From Trebouxia sp. TZW2008 (taxonomy: Eukaryota; Chlorophyta; Trebouxiophyceae; Trebouxiales; Trebouxiaceae), in NCBI GenBank assembly GCA_002118135.1, contig BDIU01000117.1, positions 1-64,000 of the forward strand: a stretch of 64,000 bases of DNA, given 5' to 3'. The position numbers and the translations under genes are program-made. Positions 46,773 to 57,166 of the stretch are shown here, piece by piece. Every line of letters starts with the position of its first letter. Position 1 is the first letter of the stretch. The notes under the pieces are model-generated. The model had not been told where the DNA came from and ran no database searches. It saw only the letters and a list, made by a program, of their open reading frames with translations.

Positions 46773-49700
46773 CTATTGGGCATAATCGTACCCGCAACCA
46801 TATTTCAAGGACTCGACCCTGCGATTCCTCAAGTACTCATCTCTAGTTGTTGCTTTTGGAGGAGCATACTTTGCCAGACCCCGGACCTTTGACACAATAG
46901 TGTACACAGCCAATGCCAAAAAATGTCTCACCCATCCCAAGACAGGCAGGATGCCAACATGTCTGAAAATCTGTGGGATGACCAATGGATCAGAAATTAG
47001 CTGCCCTAGCAGAGTCATTGTCAACGGGACAAACTGCACTACGTCCTGCACCGCAAATCAGAGGCTCATAAACAGTGTGCAGATCTGTGCAGCATTTGCA
47101 TCAGCCAAGTGTGACTCATATCATAGGTTGTGAGGTATGACCAAGAGATTAGAAGTTAGCTGCACTAGCAGAGTCACTGTCAACAGGACAAACTGCAATA
47201 TGCCCTGCAAATCAAAGCACAGGGTCAATCCTGTGCAGAATTGGGCGGCACAAGCATCAGCTTGCAAAACTGACAGCATCTACATCAGCTTGGGCATGGG
47301 ATGTGTCAAACATGCTGTCAGGCTCGTGCGACCATGAAGTCTCACGCGCAAAGGGTTGATCTCTTGAGACGATTGACATCAGCTTGCCAGCATCTTGCGT
47401 AGTCATGCGCTGCTCCTTTTGGGCCAGCACAGCCTTCCCAGACATCTATTCTTTTACACCACATTACCTAGGGAGGCTGTGCCAAACCAGGAAGCAGTTG
47501 GCTTCTCAAAACATAGACAGCTGCTGTAGCGACAGTAAGTCTGCAAGGCTTGTGCAATAGCAGACGTAGTCAAGGCTTCTCCGATGCCCCACGACATCAC
47601 AAGACAATCCTGCACCAGGATGTGCTCACCTGCATAAAAGGCTTGAGCACCCAGTCCCCACGTTGATACATGGACCTGAAGTTGACCCCCAAAAGCCGAT
47701 TAATGAAATTCGTTGTGGTTCTGTGGTCTGGGCGCACACTCATTGATCTCTGGAACATCCACGCTGCACTGAGGCCTGGGTTGTATGCGTGGATTGCTGC
47801 CAAAGCCTTCTTGTCAAGAGCATTGGCCTACACAGCATGGGACAGTTGGTCCTGTGTGTTACATTGGCATGATGGTCATGACCAATCTATTTGAATGAAT
47901 AGAGTGATGTGCATGAGGAAGCCCACAGGCGTTGTGATCACCACGCAACAGCTCATTTCTGCAAGTATCTTTTGCACAGGCTTGTCCAGGTCACCTTGCA
48001 TCAGTGACACTCCTGATGACATCAGGCATAGCTGCTACAGGTATGCATTGTTAGCTAAGCTGTGGCTGGCAGCTCACAGGCAGCAGATCATTAGCATGTA
48101 TGCACAGCAGTATGCAAAGTCAAACGCTACTCAGCAACTTAGAGGGTGGCTGCAACAGACAGGCAATACAAATCAAGGATGTGCCAATCTCAGTGCGAGA
48201 CCTGAATGGCTACAATCAAATCACACGGCAGGCTGTGTGAGCAGTATGCATTCAACACGCTCTGGCTGAGGTTCAGATGGTTTCTGTGCACTGTACAAAA
48301 GACAGGCTTTTCTCCAAATGCTTATTGCACTGAGGATTTGGCATGTTGCAAGAGAGTAACCCAAAAGCCATATGCCCCCAGACTGGCTGACCTGGACTGC
48401 CTCCAGCACAGCCTTGCGAAGCCGGGACAGGTGGCGGGCCATAGCTCCAAAGCCACCAAAAGAAAGAGGAGACTGAATGCCGCTAGCATCGCCTATCTGT
48501 AGGACCCGGTCAAAGGGGGTCTGCAGGGGGCTGTCCCTGTAGGTGGGGAACCAGCCAAACAGGATGCGCAGAGGTTCAAGCTGATCCAAATCCACACCCT
48601 GTGTGTCAGCAAGACATATGTTGCTGTTGGTTGTAATCTTGCTGCTTGAATCGCTGAGTGTGAGTAACAAGACCTGACATCGCAAAGTACTTTGGACCAA
48701 AAAGCTGTTGCAAGCAAGCTACAGTCATGGTGCAAGGCTCACATGAAACAGCTTTTCAACAGTCACAAGCAACAAAAAGATCTTGCACATGACCTGTGGG
48801 AACTACCATTCTCTCAAACCGGCTGCCCAATTGAGAAGCTAGTATGCCGACTTCAAGTGCTGAAGCTTTAGCTGACAAGACATTGATCACCCAAGCCTTC
48901 AGTAAGTGTCATCATGATTACATGCTGATCTGTTGTAATTATTGTGCTCAAGCGAATCATACCTGGTGGGGCATTTGCTTCCAGTACGCCTCCATCATTA
49001 TGAGAAAAGAGGGACAGATCGGCTTGGCGTCAATGTAGCTCCACATGTAGGTAGTGCAGTTGCTGATGACTTGAGCAGCAAACTGTACCAGTCAAGCATC
49101 AACCAAGCAGCAAACTGTACCTGGTACTTGGGCATTCGCTTCCAGTACTCCTCCATCATGGTGAGAAGGGAGGGACGGTGCGGCTGGGCGTCAATGTAGG
49201 TGAACATGTAGGTGGTACGGTCAGTGGCACCACTGCCAGAGGGGAAGGCTTCCCAGAAGCACTGCAGGTCTGGCAGCGCTGATGTGGGTGGCTGGATGTC
49301 GTCATTGGTGTAGATCACGTCACCTGAGGCATTGCAGGCCATGCATGAGTATATTTGACAGAAGCACTGCAATGGAAGGGTTCGCTTCCCGCAAGTACTG
49401 TGGGTCTGGCAGAGCGGAGTAGGGTGGTCAATGTCATCATTGGTATAATCACCTGAGGCACACAACATATGGGTATGCTATGTACTGGCCTCCGCATGCT
49501 TTATGTCAGCTGACTTGCATGATTTTCTGTTCTAATGCGGTAAGGTCTCAACAGAAGCAAGAACTTTGCGCATTGATGCAGCTTGTGACATGCTTTTTAG
49601 GCGGCAGCTAACGTGTAAGTGTTGCAAGGGTGTAAGTCCAGGCATGCTATGGTCTAACCCAAGGCTTCCCAAATTATGCTAAGCAGTGTAGTGTGTTATT

Positions 49701-52700
49701 GAAGCCTTGGCGTGCTGATCCTCACAACAGGCAATGCTGCTGCATATCAGCAGTTGCTGGGACACCCACTGAGATGCACTCTAGCCTGCTTTGAGACCAT
49801 GCATACCTGTTGAGTTGTCTTTGAAGCCCCTACAGCATGATCCAACCACCATGCACACACCATCAGGCTTCTGGCCCCACCTAGCCTGCAGTCACACCTT
49901 ACCAGTCATACCCTCTAAGGTCAAACCCAGAAGACACCCTGTCATTTATTGTTTTCAGAAAATTTGCTTTCCAAAGCAGCGTGTTAGAAGCAGGGAACAA
50001 GCAGGGAAAATATGAACACAGCAGTTCCAGGTAATCATGCCAAGCTTGGCCAATGGTAGCTGACCATGCAGAGTTCCAATTGAGACTTTTGATGCGGATA
50101 ATCAGGCTAGCTAGAAAAGTTCTGTGCGCCTGTGCCAGACAGAACTTCAATTGTGTCCAGCACCTACTGACAGAAATGTTCCAGGCAACCTAGTCGCAGC
50201 AGCACACATCACAATTGAGTAGGGCAGAAACGCACTGCAGTGCAAAGGACTTTGCTCGGTCATTGGGAAGCATGCAAAGATGCACTGCAATGTCTGGCGG
50301 CAGCACAGCAGCATTGAGGCAAAGCTGACTCTGTTCTAGTGGCTAAGATTGGTGGCATAGCATGGACTTTTCACTGATGCATTGCTGGCACAACTCAAGC
50401 TGATAGTGCACCACACCATACTAATTATGTGATAGCACTGTGCAACACACAGAGTATTGCTTGAGCTGCTTCTGTTGTTGGCGCAAGGCATGTGCTGACC
50501 TGTCTGACAATGGGGCTGAAATTGCCCATGCAGTCGATCAGTAACTGCCCTGTGACTGGCTGCTGGTCATCTTGCAGCTGGAGGGCTACCCCGTTGGGGT
50601 GCACCCTCACCCCTGATGCACTGGTTTTCTCTAGTACCACTCCACCAGCTGCCTCAAACACGCGGCGCATCTGTAAGACAGCATTTCTGATCAAGAAGCC
50701 CAGCTGAGTTGTTTACTGCAGGCTGACTTGCACTAGCTGTAATTTCACAACCATGATTTCATAGTACACAAGGTTGGTGTGCTAACTCCAGCAGTAGACA
50801 CAGGATATGCATTGCAAGGCTGTGCAGGAGTGCAACAATTAGTCGCCACATGTCTTTGCCACAGCTAGGCAATGTTCCTCTACCATCCTGACCTGACTTA
50901 CCGTGGTGTACAGCAGCAGAAGCGCGCTGCCTGATTCCAATGATGATGACAGATGTGCAGGAGCAAATGCTCTGTTGCAGAATTGCAACTTTGAGATGAA
51001 AATTCCTGACAACCTGCTGAAGATTGATCGTGAATGGCGTGCATGGAGCCTTCAGTAGCAAAAGTCAGCCAGTGCTGTCATTGCATACATCATGCGGCAT
51101 AGGTGAACTTCTGAGACCCACCTTGCCAATAAGTTTGTCAGGCTTGACGCCAAGGTTTAGAACATCCCTGGTCCACACATCCTGACTGCCATGAAAGCCT
51201 GCTCGCACAGGATTGAAGGTGATGCTGATGCAGTCCTCTACTTCCTCAGTTGTCAGAAGCCCTTCATGCACCTGCAAGCATCATGCTGATCATGAACCAC
51301 AATCCAAAAGGCAAGACCCCTTCGTGGAAACACTGAGCATAAGGTGTGCAAGCTTGTCGTCAGAAGTCGTGCATTGATAAGCATGCGTTGGGCCATTCTG
51401 ACCAGACACAATCACAGGCAAAGGGACAGCACAGAGCACCATTGATTACTCTGGGGAATGCAGTTGCCTTGCTTACCAGTTCCTGCAGTTCTTTGCGGCT
51501 GATGTTCCACTCCTGCTGCCGCCCTTGCAGTGGACCCCTTTCAACCACTGCCACCCTGTGCAAACAATTGTCAGAAGCTTTCCGTCTACAATATGCAGCA
51601 CGACAATCAGTGCCAAAATCAGACGCTGCACTGCTCTCCCGCCTACAAGACCATGCTAACATACTTTCTGACTCAGAAACAACACGCAGCATGCTAGACA
51701 CTGCCAAAGTCAGACATCAAATTGCACCGCCAAGGTGAGACATCGCATTGCACCTATGCCTATGTTGTGATGCAAGCATGCACGACTCAAGAGCAGCATG
51801 CAGCGCAGAAGCTGCTACTTATGTGTCTATGATGCTATGCCACAGCCCAATGCATGCAGACACAAGCTGTTGCACACGACAACAGCAAACGCTTAAGGCC
51901 AAACATAGCCTTGATCAGGTTGTTGCCCATAGGAGGCTTGATCAGGTTGTTGCCCACAGGAGGCTTAGATGGCTTGGTCACACGGCATGTATGTCACAGG
52001 ACAGACTGCCTTATCAGTGTATGTTTGGGCAGTTATCAGGCACTCACGCCAAGGGTAAATCCAGAGATACTTGGCAGTCAACTGTGTACAAGGACCTCTC
52101 CGCCCTCCATGTCCAATATAAATGGTTTAGGTCAGCACAAGGTCGAACTGGTTGGAGACACATGATTGCTTCTGTATATACTAAGATGGGCCTGCTGAGC
52201 CTGCCTAGCCCATGTTTACATGGGCTACATGTTGAATGAATGAAACATGGCACAATGCTGACAGCATGCTGAATGCTGCATGCTGGATGTCTCTCTGTGC
52301 AACTTACTTGAGGCCTTTCAGCTGCAGTGAGCATGCCAGGAAAATGCCCAATGTCCCACCACACATGATGACATCATACTGCACAGTTGTACCCAGCTGT
52401 GTCTGAATGGTCTGCACAAAGTCTGGTGCAGGACCATGAGGTTTTTGCTTCTGCAAAAACAGATGTATGGTGGTCACAAAAGCTGGTCTCAATGCAATTG
52501 AGGTTGCAAGCATGCAGACTTCCATGTGCAATGTTTGGCTTCAAACGCCACGCTGTAGGCAGAGCACAGCAAGTGCTACCTTTTTAGCTTTCACTTTGGA
52601 CCATGCAGCATCTGCACCTTGCAGCGCTTTGTATGTTGGGTTGCCACCAGCACCCCCAGCTGCAAGGGAACATGGTTTTGTCGAGACTATGACGCGCTTT

Positions 52701-53102
52701 TGTAATTCTAGCTGAGTGCTTGCATTGCATTGCCAAACATGAGCAGTATGGTATGCTGGCAGCACCTGGCCCAGCAGCACTGGCATGCCGTGCAGCTCTC
52801 TCAAACATCTGCTCTGTAACACTGATCTTGCTGGGTTCGCTGGTTTGGCTTGTGGTGTCGGCGTATGAGGCGGTCATACCAGCGCGACATTGCTGGCATC
52901 GCGACTGCTTTGGCCTTCGCAAGTGCTGAAGGGACGACGGCCTGATGGTATGGCAAGCTGGTGGGGAAGCAAGGAAGCAAGATCGTCGGCACGAGCCTAA
53001 ACTTGCTTTTTGCCGAAGCGGACTAAACACACGCGTCCTGAGACGGCTTAAACATGATGCGCTGTGAAGCAGACTGGCTGTCGGTAACAACGCCCGGGTC
53101 AT
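46773..53102 (-). CDS. Plant-type FAD-dependent oxidoreductase, probably plastid-targeted
   Basis: Eleven exons close in phase to 639 residues: 53102-52766, 52659-52580, 52450-52308, 51555-51477, 51271-51122, 50670-50500, 49885-49807, 49323-49121, 48598-48392, 47827-47630 and 47045-46773. Residues 1 to about 75 are rich in Ser, Arg and Ala with few acids, like a chloroplast transit peptide. A Rossmann-type FAD site follows: YDVIMCGGTLGIFLA, then VAVVERG with an acidic strand end. Further blocks are EWNISRKELQEL, DCMGNFSPIVRQ, KPDGVCMVVGSC, FWEAFPSGSGATDRTTYMFTY, FPTYRDSPL and GDASGIQSPLSFGGFG (second FAD motif). This block order belongs to an uncharacterised plant/cyanobacterial family distantly like lycopene cyclases and geranylgeranyl reductases. 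The substrate is unknown. Exon 49807-49885 was found by its conserved VCMVVG core. Confidence 0.85.
47130..47225 (-). repeat. Decayed copy of the last FAD-oxidoreductase exon start
   Basis: GACCAA(G/T)(A/G)GAT...AATTAGCTGC.CTAGCAGAGTCA.TGTCAAC.GGACAAACTGCA occurs in the real exon (46979-47045) and again about 160 bp upstream in transcription. The second copy has stops. Confidence 0.8.
48955..49075 (-). repeat. Downstream copy of the FAD-oxidoreductase exon 8 end
   Basis: TACGCCTCCATCATTATGAGAAAAGAGGGACAGATCGGCTTGGCGTCAATGTA-like sequence (plus strand) repeats the exon 8 segment at 49145-49200 (YIDAQPHRPSLLTMMEEYW). Stops and substitutions show decay. Confidence 0.8.
49335..49480 (-). repeat. 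Upstream copy of the FAD-oxidoreductase exon 8 start
   Basis: GTGCCTCAGGTGATTATACCAATGATGACATTGACC on the minus strand repeats the real acceptor and GDVIYTNDDIQP at 49323, about 140 bp away. The copy has lost three bases after the acceptor and is followed by frame-breaking changes. Confidence 0.8.
51880..52248 (+). mobile_element. 3' end of a non-LTR retrotransposon (LINE-like ORF2 C-terminus)
   Basis: Antisense in an intron of the FAD oxidoreductase. The open frame reads RRLRWLGHTACMSQDRLPYQ, a typical ORF2 tail block in which a (R/K)WLGH core follows the reverse transcriptase. It continues with KGKSRDTWQSTVYKDLSALH and WFRSAQGRTGWR, then a stop and a short 3' UTR ending in TTGAATGAATGAAA. 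The reverse transcriptase core itself is absent. A 26-bp internal duplication (GGCTTGATCAGGTTGTTGCCCA) sits at 51910-51965. Confidence 0.8.
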
Positions 53103-53427
53103 CCTGTGCCCGGCAACACCTGCTTTTTAGCAATCACATGCCGCACTCCCTGCGGCCGTTTTGGATGCCAGTCCCTAGCAATTGGGTCGCAGACCCGGGC
53201 GAGCGACTCAACCTGGACACAATGCAATGCGCGTGCAACAGTCTGCCTGCGCACTTGCTAAACACGCTGGTTGACCGAACTGTGTTGCACGCTCTCAGCT
53301 TACAACTCCACCTTCAAGGGCTTGCCCGAGGGCGCATCTGCGATGCCCTTACCAGGCGCATGCATGCTGCACTGTTCTACAGCGCTATCGCGGCAGGGAT
53401 TGCTTGCATTTCGGTCCCAGCCAGCTC
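53103..53427. promoter_or_regulatory. Divergent promoter region of the FAD oxidoreductase and EF-hand gene
   Basis: 325 bp between start codons on opposite strands. It is CpG-rich compared with the introns, which suggests a shared promoter. No separate gene was seen. Confidence 0.4.
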
Positions 53428-56400
53428 ATGCTGTCGTTTGTCGCGGCCTTGCTTCAAACAGACAGTCAGCAGCACGAAAGCCAGTCTGAGCTCGAAGGCA
53501 GAGCCAGGAAGTTTTTCGCTGCTTGCGATGACAACGGCGATGGCAAGCTTAGCAAGCAGGAGGTGTACAACTTCATGGTGGATCAGCAGGTCAACATATC
53601 GCACACCACTCTCGAAAGGCTTTTCAAGCAGCTCAGCGGGGGTGATGGCTTTATGACACAGACCCGCCTCCTTGAGGCAAGCTGCTGTGTGGTCCTTTGT
53701 CCTCAGCCTCCTGCTGTACACTTTTTGGCACAGCATGGGTGCCTAGTACAGTTTGCCTGCAGTAGGGGCTGAACAAGTACATCAAGATGCTAGCAGCGAG
53801 GAGTGCTGAGCCTGTGCAGTTAGCACGAACCAAGACTGGTATGAGTGAGCGAGAGAGAGAGCAATACGTCAGCGTTCCACAAGCAATGGTTGTCAGGCTC
53901 TGTTTTAGCAGCAGCCCCACTCTGAGCAAAATTCTGCATGCAGGTTTGCAGCATACACTCAGCCTGCCAGCTGACTCCAGACGTGCTCTCACAAGTGTCA
54001 GCTTTAGTGCAGCTGTTCGTGAGCCTATAAGCAGGGATTTGGCTCCAAGCAAGATTCAGCCTACAGCAGCTGGTGCAGCACTGGAACTTGCTCTCAGCAA
54101 AATATCAGACACAAATCACAGGCCGTTCAGCAAAGCGTCTGCCATGTCAGGCACTATGAGAAGCACAATGTCAAGCACCAGCCATAGTCTTCAGTCTGTG
54201 CACAGCAGCAACATGCAGCATGCAGCCACTATCTCCCGCCAGAAGTCCCGCCTGGCATCCACCAGGAAGCTGGAGCAGGAACAGGCTGAGAGAGCTGAGC
54301 TCATTCGAGCTCGCAACCTGTAAGGGCTGCAAACACTATAGAGCTATACACTGGCCGCATACTGCAGCCAACCTGCCTTTGTTGGTATGAAAAGCAGGTT
54401 GTCGGGAGTCACAAATCTGGGCCCAATTGTGCGCCATATGCATCAGCTTAAGGGCCGATTGTAGATGCTCTTGTGCCCCAGCAGCCCTTAAATGTCCAAT
54501 CTGTGAGAGCTGCACACCGCCATGCAGCCTTTTGCAAGCCCTGCTTGCTTCAGTAAGCTTTGCAATTGCACCACTCACTCAGCATTTCCTACATTGTCAG
54601 CTGGCAAGCCATGCAGATCGTGCCAGCACATTCTGCTTGGACTTGAGCAATGTGAGAGTGGGCAAGTTCTGACCATTCCCAATGACGCCTGTATTCTCTT
54701 GTACAACAGGCACACAGCTATGCAGCCGTTGAAGCAGGTGTTGCACCAGATTGATGAAGGCGGCACAGGCAGAGTCAGCTACCATGACTTCTATGTAAGA
54801 GCTTTTGGCAGTGTGTTGTCATGTGTACCAGTTTGACAGCTGCACAGTATGTCAGAGTTGCATCAACAAGCCAATTGCTGAGCAGATCTCTGGTCAGCAT
54901 TTGATGTATGACTCAGCCTCACTGCAAGCTAGCTGGTGCAGAATTGCTGCTGCAAGTTGGCAAATCTTGAGCAATGCAGCAGCAGCAGCAGCAATGGTGC
55001 CTGACACAGTTTGTTGACATGCAGCTGTTCCTTGAGCGCACCAATCCGCACATGCTGCCAGCCGCTTCCAGCATCTTCTTCACATTGGACAGAAGAATGG
55101 ATGGGGAGGTGCGATACAAGGTAAGTCGATACGTCAACTACACACATAGTCATCTTTCTGGCTATGCAACAGTATGAACAGCTCACAATGAGCAGGTGCA
55201 TCAGGGCTCGATTCTTCAGCTATCATTGAGGCGCTTGTCCTCAAGCAGTGGTACAATGTGACAAAGCATGCAGGTTGATGAATGTGTACAAAGCCAAACC
55301 TGCATATCAAATAGAACTGTTTAGTAAGCAGATCAAACGGCGCAAACCTAACATACGGGCATGAGCAGCAACTCAACAAGCTACATTTTACCCATGTCAA
55401 TGTTGTGGCTTGCATGTGTCCAGTGTCCCTATTGTAGAAGCTCAGATTGCCTACAGATCAGGCCAGACTTTGTTTCACCTTGCAATGAGTGTCGACATTT
55501 GCGTCACTTTGTCGTTGAAGATGCGTCCCAGACATTGAAACATCAGGGGAACCCTTCAAGTCACAGCCCCTCATGCGCAAACTTTGTTGTGCAGGACATT
55601 TTGAGGGTGCTGTACCCTCATGCCCTGGACAAAGAACTGGCAGAAATGTTGACTGTGGTAGCTGAGAAAAAGCATATCAAGGGGCAGAACAACCTGGAGC
55701 AGCAGATGGCTGAGTTGCAGGATGTTTTTGCTGTGTATGATGAAGACGGCACTGGTCAGCTAGAGCAGGCAGAGTTTGTTGAGGCCATTGTATCAGCAGG
55801 TAAGTCACGTATACAGCCTTATGCGCATATTGGTGTTGGGAAGGCCTGTTCCTGCATGCTTTATGACCTGTGCACCATCTGCATCCGCAGAGTGTTCTGC
55901 AGCAATATGTAGGTACGAAAATATTCAGCCGAAATGGAACTGTCTCCCTCACAGACCTGCAGCCAAGATGTATACAGTGCACATCTCGAGCTGGAAGCTG
56001 CATTTGAAGACATTTCAGATGTTCATTCATTTCAGACACGCATGCTAGACAGGCTCAGCAGGCCCAGCTAGGTCTGCTCTTGACTATCTTTAACCAGTTT
56101 GGGCAATTACAGATGTTGCTGATGCATGACTTCACCTTGCACCTTACACCAAGGCTGTTCATTGCCTGTCAAGGCTGCAAAAGCTTTGCACTGGATGTGC
56201 ACGATGCAAGTATCAGAACTGCATACAAGCGGCAATGTTCATTACTTCTGATCAGTGATATCAGCTACACATGTTTCTTTCAGGGTTCGAGCGTGATGAA
56301 GCAGTGCGCATGTTTGACATTGTGGACGCTGACCATGGTAAGCAAACATGCTTTTCTGATATGTCTGCCTTGTGTTTAAACAGATGTTTATCGCGCAGCT

Positions 56401-56546
56401 GCATTGTGTGTCTTGCGATTGGACATGCAGTTGATGGACGATTTGCATGCTCTGCAGGTGGCTCAGTTAGTCTCGAAGAGTTCATGGATTGGTTCTTACA
56501 CAATGAGACTGGCAAAGACAAACAGAGGGCCCACACGATACAGTAG
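53428..56546 (+). CDS. Multi-EF-hand calcium-binding protein with long Ser-rich insert
   Basis: Exons placed: 53428-53676, 53766-54319, 54710-54794, 55010-55120, 55595-55799, an uncertain one near 55890-55990, 56284-56337 and 56458-56546. EF-hand loops: DDNGDGKLSKQE (canonical), DEGGTGRVSYHD (variant), DRRMDGEVRYK (degenerate), DEDGTGQLEQAE (canonical) and DADHGGSVSLEE (near-canonical, split by an intron). A 185-residue second exon is low-complexity, Ser/Thr/Ala-rich with a basic helix near its end (STRKLEQEQAERAELIRARN). The spacing is unlike calmodulin or CDPK, and no kinase or membrane domain was seen. Calcium sensing is inferred from the loops only. The first intron appears to use a GC donor (GAG|GCAAGC) with a TAG acceptor. 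The start ATG 53428 is the first in frame; upstream exons cannot be excluded. Confidence 0.75.
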
Positions 56547-57166
56547 TAAACAAACAGAAAGGCATGCTGGCAATGTTTTAAAGAGCCGTGTTGGGAACTG
56601 GCCATGGCTTTCAGTCTCATGCACGCCTTTGCAATCGCAATGTGAAATCGTCACGTTGTTGCGGAGCAGAGGGAATTCACGGGCTGAGCTGCAAGGCTTG
56701 TGTCTCGCAATAAACCAGTCACACTTCTGCATTACTTCAAAAGTGGTGCAGAGCAGATTGCCTGTGCAATTTGTGCTCTTGCTCTTCTTCCTGTCATAAC
56801 GCAGGTTGCCGTAAAACTGGGTCAACAATACAAAAGCGGCAAAGCCACAAGACGCTGGTTGCGAGCGTGATGAGCCAGCAGCTGCGTTAGTGCTGTGCAT
56901 CAAGCTGACAGAGATCGGAGCCTTCGGTGCCGATTGCAGTCGAGAATCCGCGGTTGGTGACGATAGACAAGTTGCATCCATCGGCGCCGAAGTCACCGCA
57001 GGTATCTGACCTCGGCTCTGCGCGAGCGACTTGACAATTACGTGTTGTCATCGATGGCCTGTAGTTTCGGAGCAGCTGCACTCCAAAGGACAACTGCTAC
57101 GCAGGTTGCGGCTGTGAAGCAGCTTTGAACTGACTCTTCAGCGACGACGTACGTCGATATTCCGTC
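56547..57166. other. Intergenic stretch between two plus-strand genes
   Basis: 620 bp without a supported gene. The right-hand 300 bp (about 56870-57160) are CpG-rich and probably contain the promoter and 5' UTR of the next gene. No TGTAA was seen for the EF-hand gene. Confidence 0.4.

Noticed and set aside
49899..49935. Short segment VSSGFDLRGYDW as an exon of the FAD oxidoreductase
   Set aside because: A stop appears in the required phase; the exon at 49807-49885 with KPDGVCMVVGSC fits both phase and family.
46773..53102. Squalene epoxidase, suggested by the nearby cycloartenol synthase
   Set aside because: The blocks EWNISRKEL, GDASGIQSPLSFGGFG and FPTYRDSPL and the overall order match the plant FAD oxidoreductase family, not squalene epoxidase; proximity to CAS is probably chance.
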